DNA from: CAYJEQ01 sp964371155
Lineage (GTDB): Bacteria; Bacillota; Clostridia; Oscillospirales; Ruminococcaceae
Length of the DNA: 25,239 nt
NCBI GenBank assembly: GCA_964371155.1
Contig: CAYJLI010000032.1
Location: 1-25,239 of the forward strand
Direction of reading: 5' to 3'
In this document: piece by piece, positions 14,628 through 21,334 of the stretch
Position numbering within the stretch: position 1 is the stretch's first letter
How the letters are laid out: the number at the start of each line of letters is the position of its first letter
Translations under genes and position numbers: made by a program
Notes under the pieces: model-generated
Databases searched by the model: none
The model's input: the letters and a program-made list of their open reading frames with translations, nothing else
Told to the model about the DNA's origin: nothing

Positions 14628-17429
14628 TTAATCATACTGCGACGGCATCTTTAAATAATCTATTATTGCATTTGCAATACTGGTAGATACTTTATAGGAC
14701 TGCATGGGATCTATGAGCTTAATATACTCCTCGGGATTTGATACATTTCCCACTTCTATAATCACAGAAGGGCAGAGAGTGGTGCCTATTGTGGGCATAT
14801 ATGCAAGGGTGTTTTCCTTTTGTGCCCTATTTGCACCCTGCGAAATTTCATAGGCTATTTCCCCTGCAAAGTCCATATGCATTCTATATTGATAATAGAC
14901 ATTCACACCGCCTAAATTCTCTGGGTTTTTGCCATTTTGAGTGCCACTGTGATTGATTGAGATGAAAAAGTCACCCTTTGCACTGTCGTTAGTCCTCACC
15001 CTGTCAAACTCATTAATATAAGCATCTTCACTGCGTGTTAAAATCACATCTGCGCCGAGCTCCTCGAGCACTTCTTTAGTGTTAAGTGCGAGATTTAAAT
15101 TAAGCTCAGCTTCGCTCGGGCCAAGGTTTCCCACCGCTGTTAAATCACCCACATCTTCTTCGCCACCGCTACCTGCATCTATTACTACTCTTACATCTTT
15201 TAGAGGTTCTCCGTTTGTAAAGCTTATTTCGGGAGTGTATTTAATATATATTTCCGTGTCCCTACTGTCCGTCCCTGTGTAGTTTATATCATATCCCCAA
15301 AACTTGCTATCTTCAGCAAACACAAACCTAAGCTCATATGTGTTATTTTCTCCGGGCACTGCGATGATTTCCTCAAAAACTTCCTCAGTGACTGGTAACA
15401 TCTTTGGCATATCGGTGGTGTTGTAAAACTTAACTATAAGCTGATTTTCGCTTATTTCAGTTTTAATCGGAGGTGAGGTAGTGCCTTTTAAAAGATAGAG
15501 TTCACTGCTTTCATCGTTTTGAGCATAATATTCGGTGTATTCGCCCTCGGCGGTGGTGAGATTTTTTTCAATCTCTACATTCTCTTTCTTTATATATCCA
15601 CCGCAGTAGAGTTTATAAAAATCACCATCTTCACCCACGATATAATCCCTTGCGCCATTTTTTAATATAAATGAATAATTGCCGTTGTCTATCGGCTCGG
15701 CACTCACCCCAGCCTTGTAATCAACAACACTCGCAACAGGGACTCTCGCTTCGGAGAGCTGCACCACACTGCCCCTTGAACGCACTATTGAAACAGTATT
15801 CCTATTTGTGAGCGCATAGGAAATTTTGCCTAAATCGGTGATTTCCTCATCTGCATATGCAGGATTATATGGAATTTCGCCGATGTATTCCACTGGCTTT
15901 CCTATGGTTTGCTCCTCTTTTTGCTGAAGGCTTACACTCATTCCAGAAAGGGTTGCCGTTACCGATGCCCCAGCAGGTGCAACACAGCTCGCCTCTATGC
16001 TACCACCAAAAGCAATGGCTTTTGTGGTGGTTGGATATGCGCTGTCGTCTATAATTTCAGCTATTCTCTCTTCATCCTCTGTTGGCTCTTCATCACTGCG
16101 TATAATCAGAATTTGGCGAATATTGCCCTGTTCAAACACGAAGCGGTTAAAGCTGTCTTCCAAGGTCAAATCTATCCCAAATATTCCATTCCCTGCTACA
16201 CTCTCCACCAAAACATCGTTTACATAAAGAGGCTCATTAGGGTCTGACACTCCAGACACATAATAGCTACCCGCCGTGCTTATTATATTGTTTTCAGCGG
16301 TATTAAGGCTGAGCGAACCCTCAATTTTATACTCCGTGGTCAGTGGGAGAGTTTCCGAGTTTAAAAGGGGTGAAAGCCTGTAATTTATAGGCGAGAGTTT
16401 ATCGCTAATCGACCACAGACTATCCACACAAAACCCATTAATCCCCATCATAGTATTTGTAATATACTGATAGTTCATCTCATATGGGTTTGAGTACATA
16501 TTTTCATCACTTGTTGGCCTTGAAGTTTTAGAAGCATTATTCATTGTGATAAGCTTTGTATCCACTGAGTCGGAAAGCTCTTTCCAACGCTCTAATTCAC
16601 CCGTGTATTCACCGCTATCAACACTTTTAAACATATAGGGCATGATAAAGTCGAGCTCGGTTTGAGCAGATATAGTCTTTATTAACTGCTGTGCAAGTGT
16701 GGTGGTGTTTGAGCTTGAGTTGAGCAGTACGCCCACTTCCTTGCCCCTGTCTTTTATGTTTTCAGCCGCTAAGGATACCATTTCGGTTATCTCTTCATAG
16801 TAGGCTACTGTCGATAAAAGCCCGTTGTTGTCAAGCCCTGCAAAGACTATTCCCTCAATGTCGTATTTAGTGGCGAGTTCATGGCTAATTCTTGCGATAT
16901 ATTCAGAAACTTCTTCGCTTGTCGGGTTTAAAAATAGTTCTTCATCTTTTATAAAAGTGTGTGTAGGATTTTGGTATGCATAGCTATTTTGATTAATTTC
17001 CTCTTCTTCATTTGAGATGTAAAAGGGGTCTATCACGCAGTAAATATCAATCCCAGCTTTTTTGCCCTCTTCTACAAATATTGCAAGTGGGTCGGGAGCT
17101 ATTAAAAAACCACTCCCCTTATTTAAAAAACGGCTAAACGGTATATCTTTCGAGGTATACATAGCTTCACCACCGGTGACACCCTCAAAAAACACCGTAT
17201 TATAGCCGCTGTCTTTTACAAAATTTATTATATTTGAAATTTCTTCCCTCAGCTCTTTGCTGCTCATGCCACTCTTAGCAGGGAAATCTTCATTGTATGC
17301 AGTATTGATAAACACTGCTGAAAGAAAATCCTCCCCCTCGCTCTCCTGCGCTAAGCTTGTATAAAAAGAATCGCTACAAAGTGGCAAAATGATAAGTATC
17401 GCCAGAAGTAGTAAAAGCTTCTTTTTCAT
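14628..17429 (-). CDS. secreted GHL10-like / amidase_3-like cell-wall protein, catalytic site altered
   Basis: A 933-residue exported protein. A signal peptide (MKKKLLLLLAILIILPLCSD) starts at the ATG at 17429, which has GAGGTGG just upstream; the in-frame ATG at 17456 has no such site. Residues of about 40-370 resemble the GHL10 glycosyl-hydrolase-like barrel (SGYNTVFFEGVTGGEAMYTS, then DPLAIFVEEGKKAGID), but the usual QVRP and NPYR signatures are changed. The middle (about 370-730) is beta-rich, probably SH3-like or wall-binding. The C-terminus is an N-acetylmuramoyl-L-alanine amidase (amidase_3) fold, with SEAELNLNLALNT and IIEVGNVSN keeping the two glutamates. The zinc-binding GHGG is GSGG (Ser near 754), and SIHAN is SINHSG. 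It probably binds or poorly cleaves peptidoglycan. Stand-alone gene, minus strand. Confidence 0.75.
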   Translation of the reverse strand: MKKKLLLLLAILIILPLCSDSFYTSLAQESEGEDFLSAVFINTAYNEDFPAKSGMSSKELREEISNIINFVKDSGYNTVFFEGVTGGEAMYTSKDIPFSRFLNKGSGFLIAPDPLAIFVEEGKKAGIDIYCVIDPFYISNEEEEINQNSYAYQNPTHTFIKDEELFLNPTSEEVSEYIARISHELATKYDIEGIVFAGLDNNGLLSTVAYYEEITEMVSLAAENIKDRGKEVGVLLNSSSNTTTLAQQLIKTISAQTELDFIMPYMFKSVDSGEYTGELERWKELSDSVDTKLITMNNASKTSRPTSDENMYSNPYEMNYQYITNTMMGINGFCVDSLWSISDKLSPINYRLSPLLNSETLPLTTEYKIEGSLSLNTAENNIISTAGSYYVSGVSDPNEPLYVNDVLVESVAGNGIFGIDLTLEDSFNRFVFEQGNIRQILIIRSDEEPTEDEERIAEIIDDSAYPTTTKAIAFGGSIEASCVAPAGASVTATLSGMSVSLQQKEEQTIGKPVEYIGEIPYNPAYADEEITDLGKISYALTNRNTVSIVRSRGSVVQLSEARVPVASVVDYKAGVSAEPIDNGNYSFILKNGARDYIVGEDGDFYKLYCGGYIKKENVEIEKNLTTAEGEYTEYYAQNDESSELYLLKGTTSPPIKTEISENQLIVKFYNTTDMPKMLPVTEEVFEEIIAVPGENNTYELRFVFAEDSKFWGYDINYTGTDSRDTEIYIKYTPEISFTNGEPLKDVRVVIDAGSGGEEDVGDLTAVGNLGPSEAELNLNLALNTKEVLEELGADVILTRSEDAYINEFDRVRTNDSAKGDFFISINHSGTQNGKNPENLGGVNVYYQYRMHMDFAGEIAYEISQGANRAQKENTLAYMPTIGTTLCPSVIIEVGNVSNPEEYIKLIDPMQSYKVSTSIANAIIDYLKMPSQYD

Positions 17430-17555
17430 TTGCCACCTCACATAATTTTTCTGCATATCATTGGCCGCTAAGCTTTGAGCGTATAACTACTATAAAGCTC
17501 TACGGCACAGGGTATATTCTATATGTTTTTCGGATATTTTAAGTCCATGCACTTA

Positions 17556-17774
17556 TTAAAGCGAAAAGTCCGACGGATCAAATTCGGGCAGTTTATTCAT
17601 TCTTTTGGGTACTCTTTTAAGAGGGTCATACTCGAATTTTTTGCAGGAATAGCCTGCGTCCACAATCCCTTTTCTCTCGCAGAGTATAGCCGTGGAGGAT
17701 GAGGACTTCCTGCCTCTTTCACAGTATTCGCATCTATGCTCTATATCTTTGCCAAAAAATCTATTTTTAGCCAT
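17556..17774 (-). CDS. small cysteine-containing protein of unknown function
   Basis: A 72-residue basic protein with four cysteines: CEYC near residues 15-18, CERKG near 32 and SCKKFEYDPLKRVPKR near 44. The pattern CxxC - C - C followed by FxYDPLKRxP is one I associate with small uncharacterised clostridial proteins; the cysteines could bind zinc. The start is supported by AGGTGGGG before the ATG. It is followed by the large secreted protein on the same strand and preceded by a 302-base gap from rsmI. No signal peptide or membrane segment. I do not know its function. Confidence 0.75.
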   Translation of the reverse strand: MAKNRFFGKDIEHRCEYCERGRKSSSSTAILCERKGIVDAGYSCKKFEYDPLKRVPKRMNKLPEFDPSDFSL

Positions 17775-18076
17775 TGCCCCACCTACTTTCGGTTAGTTTT
17801 TAAGGGGTGGAAAAAGTGAAAAGATGAAAAGAAATACCCTGCACATTTTCTCACGCCGTAGGGGGAGAGAAGATATGCAAAAAATAAATTAACTATCCAC
17901 ACCCATTTATTATGTGTTGTTTATTTTTTTATATTCTAATGTGATTTTTATATTGGAAAAAATAATATAGTGCCCATAGCGAAAAAATAAAGGCTTGTAT
18001 TTTTGCTCATGTTGGTGAGCGGATATAGGCTTTGTTTTTAAAAAGCTCTAATTCGTGGCAAAATCTGTTTTAAGCC
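17775..18076. other. intergenic gap between rsmI and the small Cys protein gene
   Basis: This 302-base gap is AT-rich with no convincing ORF. The only structures I see are a short hairpin GCTCA/TGAGC (18005-18020) and long A/T runs (around 17925 and 17985). A promoter for the 72-residue protein gene is likely here, but I could not place a good -35/-10 pair. Confidence 0.5.
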
Positions 18077-18913
18077 TTAATCTTTATCCATTGCTTTTAT
18101 CAAAAGGGAATAGAGCGCACTTTTTTTAACGCCTAAATTACTCGAAACTTCCTTTGCCGCCTGAGATGCGGACATTCCTCCATCAATCAAGCTCTTCGCT
18201 ATTTCCACTGCCTGTTCCATAGTGATTTCGGCTTCTTTTTCTATCTTTGCACCCTCCACCACAAGAACAAATTCGCCCCTCGGCGCCCTCTCAGTGAAAA
18301 TTTCTACCGCCTGTGTAAGGGTGGTAAAAATAATCTCCTCATGAAGTTTTGTAAGCTCCCTCGCTATCGAAATTTTTCTATCTCCAAACACTTCGAGCAT
18401 ATCGCCGAGTGTTGCAAGTAGTTTGTGGGGGGCTTCGTAGAATATCAGCGTTCTATCGTCCTGTTTTAGCTTATTTAGATGCTCGCTTCGGCTGTTTTTC
18501 TTCACCGATAAAAAGCCCTCAAAGGCAAATCTGCCCGTCATAAGTCCGCTTGCGGCAAGTGCAGAGATTACCGCACTCGGCCCCGGCACAACTTCGAGCT
18601 TTATCCCCATTTCATGGCAGAGCTTCACCAAATCTTCCCCAGGGTCTGAAATGCAAGGCATCCCTGCATCCGTTACTATCGCACAGCTTTCTCCCTGCAA
18701 AATCCTATGGCAAATCTGCTCGCCTTTTTCCCTTATATTATGCTCATGATAGCTTATCATCGGCTTTTTTATATCAAAATGATTTAGTAGTTTAATCGTT
18801 ACTCTTGTATCCTCCGCCGCTATAAAATCCACCTCACTAAGTGTTTTCACTGCACGGGAGGACATATCGCCTAAATTGCCTATTGGTGTGCCCACTATGT
18901 ATAGTTTTGCCAT
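18077..18913 (-). CDS. rsmI: 16S rRNA (cytidine(1402)-2'-O)-methyltransferase
   Basis: A 278-residue SAM-dependent tetrapyrrole-methylase-fold enzyme that methylates the 2'-OH of C1402 in the ribosomal decoding centre. Family motifs are contiguous: LYIVGTPIGNLGDMSSRAV at the N-terminus, then AAEDTRVTIKLLNHF, VTDAGMPCISDPGEDLV, EVVPGPSAVISALAASGL, and FYEAPHKLLATL. The C-terminus ends with a small helical domain (MEQAVEIAKSLIDGGMSASQ), also typical. GAGAG precedes the ATG. The gene lies 26 bases after trmN6, the frequent clostridial pairing. Confidence 0.96.
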   Translation of the reverse strand: MAKLYIVGTPIGNLGDMSSRAVKTLSEVDFIAAEDTRVTIKLLNHFDIKKPMISYHEHNIREKGEQICHRILQGESCAIVTDAGMPCISDPGEDLVKLCHEMGIKLEVVPGPSAVISALAASGLMTGRFAFEGFLSVKKNSRSEHLNKLKQDDRTLIFYEAPHKLLATLGDMLEVFGDRKISIARELTKLHEEIIFTTLTQAVEIFTERAPRGEFVLVVEGAKIEKEAEITMEQAVEIAKSLIDGGMSASQAAKEVSSNLGVKKSALYSLLIKAMDKD

Positions 18914-18939
18914 TTGATTAATCTCTCTTTCTCGGCTAA

Positions 18940-19674
18940 TTACTGCCCGTTACCATATATCCCCATAAGCTCGTCCGAAAACTCGCCATTCTCCCCCTGT
19001 ATTATAAATGGGGCTTCCACCTGTAAAAAAGGCTTTGCGCCTTTTTTGCCCTCTATTAAAAACAACCATGGGGCGCTATCGCCTCTTTTTTGCACAAAAC
19101 GAAGTCTTTTTGGCTCTATTTTAGCCTTTCGCATGGCTTGCATCACATCCAAAAGGCGCTCTGGGCGTTGGCATATGCATAACCTACCACCAAATTTAAG
19201 TAGCTTTGCGGCGGCGGTAGCCACATCGTCTATATTGCATAGCGACTCATGCCTGGCTATTTTATCTGCACTTGTTTCGCTCATTATTCCTGTGTCCATA
19301 ATTTTATATGGTGGGTTGCAGGTAACTGCGTCAAAACTGCCCAGTGGAAGCGATAAATTTTCTATCTCTTTTAAATCCCCCAAAACCGCAGTAATCCCAT
19401 CGTTTAGGTTATTTTTATCAATGGTGATTTTAAGCTGTGCTATCGCTTGCTCCTGTATATCCACTGCATAGGCTTTTTTCGGGGTAGTGCTTTCATTCCT
19501 CAGCCAAAGCAGTGGTATAATTCCACATCCGGTACCCAAATCGCAGGCCACATCTTTTTTGCGCATTTTAATAAAATCGGATAATAAAAAAGCGTCGGTA
19601 CCAAATTTATGCTCGGGGGTAATGCATATTTCTATTTTATCCCCTAATTTTTCAAAACTATATTCAAAATTCAT
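18940..19674 (-). CDS. trmN6: tRNA1(Val) (adenine(37)-N6)-methyltransferase-like protein
   Basis: A 244-residue Rossmann-fold methyltransferase. The SAM-binding motif is DLGTGCGIIPLLWL, the acidic motif AVDIQEQA, and the catalytic N6-adenine motif NPPY (AVTCNPPYKIMDTG). The FGTDAFLLSDF segment before them is characteristic of the TrmN6/YfiC family. I prefer the ATG at 19674 (MNFEYSFEKLG) to 19683, because AGGAAG lies nine bases before the former but only about two before the latter. Its start overlaps the end of the M50-like gene by 11 bases, so translation is probably coupled. It is followed by rsmI. Confidence 0.9.
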   Translation of the reverse strand: MNFEYSFEKLGDKIEICITPEHKFGTDAFLLSDFIKMRKKDVACDLGTGCGIIPLLWLRNESTTPKKAYAVDIQEQAIAQLKITIDKNNLNDGITAVLGDLKEIENLSLPLGSFDAVTCNPPYKIMDTGIMSETSADKIARHESLCNIDDVATAAAKLLKFGGRLCICQRPERLLDVMQAMRKAKIEPKRLRFVQKRGDSAPWLFLIEGKKGAKPFLQVEAPFIIQGENGEFSDELMGIYGNGQ

Positions 19675-20803
19675 CTTTAACATCTTCCTGTGTGTTTTTA
19701 ATTAAAATTTCGGTGGCATCTTCTATACGCCTTATTTCGTCACGAACCACATTTTCAAACGGGAAATTTTTAGAGAGCTTTTTAAATGCTTTATCCCATT
19801 TCTCCGACTGCTTTTTATCAAAGTTGATATATTTATAGTAGAGATATGCACTGCGTGCTACACCTATTTCGCTCCTTATCACCTCCACCATCTTTTTTGT
19901 GCGTTTGTCCATGTACTGCTTGCACTGCTCGGATTTTTCCGTCATGATTAGTGAAAACATCATTTCGCAAATTATCATTACCCTCACAAGTTCCATCATC
20001 TCGGGGGCACTTTTCAAAAGCTCGTTGCCGTATTCTATCGCTTTGTCATAATCGCCGCACTCAACATAATAAGTAACTACATTCGCTGCCACATTTGCAG
20101 AAAGAGGGTCGTTTTTAACTTTGACGCAATCTGGATGCTCAAACCATTCCTTTGGCATTTCGGGCAGTGATTTCCCCTGCGCCTGTGCGGCATAGACCTT
20201 TAGTATCTTCCAAAGACTGTGCTTGTTTGAGGCATCTTTTTTCATGCTCACTATATTATAGCCATCATTTGAAAATGTTTTGCTTTTAATGGGGATTAGA
20301 TTGGTAAGTGCTAAATACACCCCCACGCAGACAAATGTAATCATCACAAAATCAAAATAGGCATTATCCACCACTAATACAGAAATATATCCGAGTATGG
20401 CAAAAAATAAGTTTGAAAAACCGCCAGAGAAATTATATAGCAAAAAGGGGTAAGAGTTCATATCGTCGGGCGGTGATAATAGGCATTGCCCTCCGGTGCC
20501 TTTTATGGAATATCTTTTGAGCTTAATTCCCTCGTTTGTTTTAATGAATATAAAGCTCGACACCCTAAAGGAGACAAATTTATAACCGCTTAAAAGCCCT
20601 GCTACTAAATGCCCGCCCTCGTGCAAAATTATATGTATAAAAAAGCTGAAATAGTAAGCTAAATAAAACACTATTAAAACAAAAAATATATTTGCGGACA
20701 TTTCTCTAAATCTATCCACCACTGCAATAAAAGGTATCACCGCCGTGAGTATGGCTGCAATGGTCATGCAGAATATAAATAAAGCGCTTTTGATTTTTTT
20801 CAT
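19664..20803 (-). CDS. M50-like membrane metalloprotease with C-terminal helical (TPR-like) domain
   Basis: A 379-residue protein. Four or five hydrophobic segments occupy the first 180 residues, with the zinc-protease motif HEGGH (in FHIILHEGGHLVAGL, near residue 62) inside a membrane helix, as in site-2 proteases. A second site motif is probably NLIPIKSKTFSNDGYN near residue 170, where M50 enzymes have NPxxxxDG. The rest, about 190 residues, is soluble and helical with repeats of the TPR kind (VVTYYVECGDYDKAIEYGNE). Substrate unknown; some Firmicutes homologues of this build are annotated simply as M50 peptidases. It heads the operon with trmN6 and rsmI and diverges from secA. Confidence 0.75.
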   Translation of the reverse strand: MKKIKSALFIFCMTIAAILTAVIPFIAVVDRFREMSANIFFVLIVFYLAYYFSFFIHIILHEGGHLVAGLLSGYKFVSFRVSSFIFIKTNEGIKLKRYSIKGTGGQCLLSPPDDMNSYPFLLYNFSGGFSNLFFAILGYISVLVVDNAYFDFVMITFVCVGVYLALTNLIPIKSKTFSNDGYNIVSMKKDASNKHSLWKILKVYAAQAQGKSLPEMPKEWFEHPDCVKVKNDPLSANVAANVVTYYVECGDYDKAIEYGNELLKSAPEMMELVRVMIICEMMFSLIMTEKSEQCKQYMDKRTKKMVEVIRSEIGVARSAYLYYKYINFDKKQSEKWDKAFKKLSKNFPFENVVRDEIRRIEDATEILIKNTQEDVKDEF

Positions 20804-20841
20804 CTATTTAATCTCTTTCTTTTTACTCTTTATCAAACTAT

Positions 20842-20870
20842 ATTGTATCACAAAACCTTTTTTGTGTCAT
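20842..20870 (-). promoter_or_regulatory. promoter of the M50-trmN6-rsmI operon
   Basis: On the minus strand: ATGACA (20870-20865), 17 bases, TACAAT (20847-20842), about 38 bases before the ATG. Confidence 0.65.
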
Positions 20871-20970
20871 TTCTATTTTGCTAAAAAAGCATTTTTCTAT
20901 CGTAATTGAACGATTTTCTTATAAAATCGTGAATAATGGTTAAATTATTTAGAGTATTGCTCTAATTTGT

Positions 20971-20999
20971 TTGACAAAGGGCATACTAACAGTTAAAAT
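20971..20999 (+). promoter_or_regulatory. secA promoter
   Basis: TTGACA (20971-20976), 17 bases, TAAAAT (20994-20999). Transcription from about 21006 would give a leader of about 330 bases before secA. Confidence 0.7.
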
Positions 21000-21012
21000 A
21001 GTAATGTTATAG

Positions 21013-21051
21013 ATATTCCATGTCAATAGCCTTAACAGTGGAATATTTTTT
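21013..21051 (+). terminator. terminator-like hairpin at the start of the secA leader
   Basis: ATATTCCA (21013-21020) and TGGAATAT (21039-21046) form an 8-bp stem with an 18-base loop and run into six T's. It begins only a few bases after the predicted secA transcription start, so it may attenuate transcription early. Confidence 0.5.
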
Positions 21052-21198
21052 GTATAATTCATCCCAACTGTGGGAGAATTTTCTAAACCTGCCCAAATTG
21101 TAAGGGGATTTGCATTTTAAGCCTGCTTGAATGGCTTTTATCAATGTGTGAATTTATGGTTTATATAAGATGTGAGTAGTGTAAAATTGTTTTAAACT

Positions 21199-21320
21199 AC
21201 ATCCTCGAAGGGGCGATGTGCAGGGTGATTTCCATCCATTATGCACAAAATGCTCTTATCACTACTCGTGGGATAAGAGCTTAAGTTTACTTATTATTTT
21301 ATGCCGACGCTGTGCGGCAG
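21199..21320 (+). promoter_or_regulatory. structured 5' leader of secA
   Basis: Four stems lie in the last 140 bases before secA: ACATC/GATGT (21199-21219), TGTGCA/TGCACA (21217-21247), GCTCTTATC/GATAAGAGC (21252-21280, 9 bp) and TGCCG/CGGCA (21302-21319). The first two overlap and are mutually exclusive. The last hairpin ends four bases before GGAG (21324-21327), the secA ribosome binding site, so structure could affect translation. No known riboswitch consensus is recognised. Confidence 0.4.
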
Positions 21321-21334
21321 AATGGAGCATTTAA

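Noticed and set aside
18914..19471. Plus-strand open frame of 185 codons opposite trmN6
   Set aside because: It is antisense to a clear methyltransferase gene with all motifs, and its own translation has no recognisable pattern.
21199..21320. Known riboswitch class in the secA leader
   Set aside because: The stems are clear, but I recognise no consensus core of any described riboswitch and would not name one without a covariance search.
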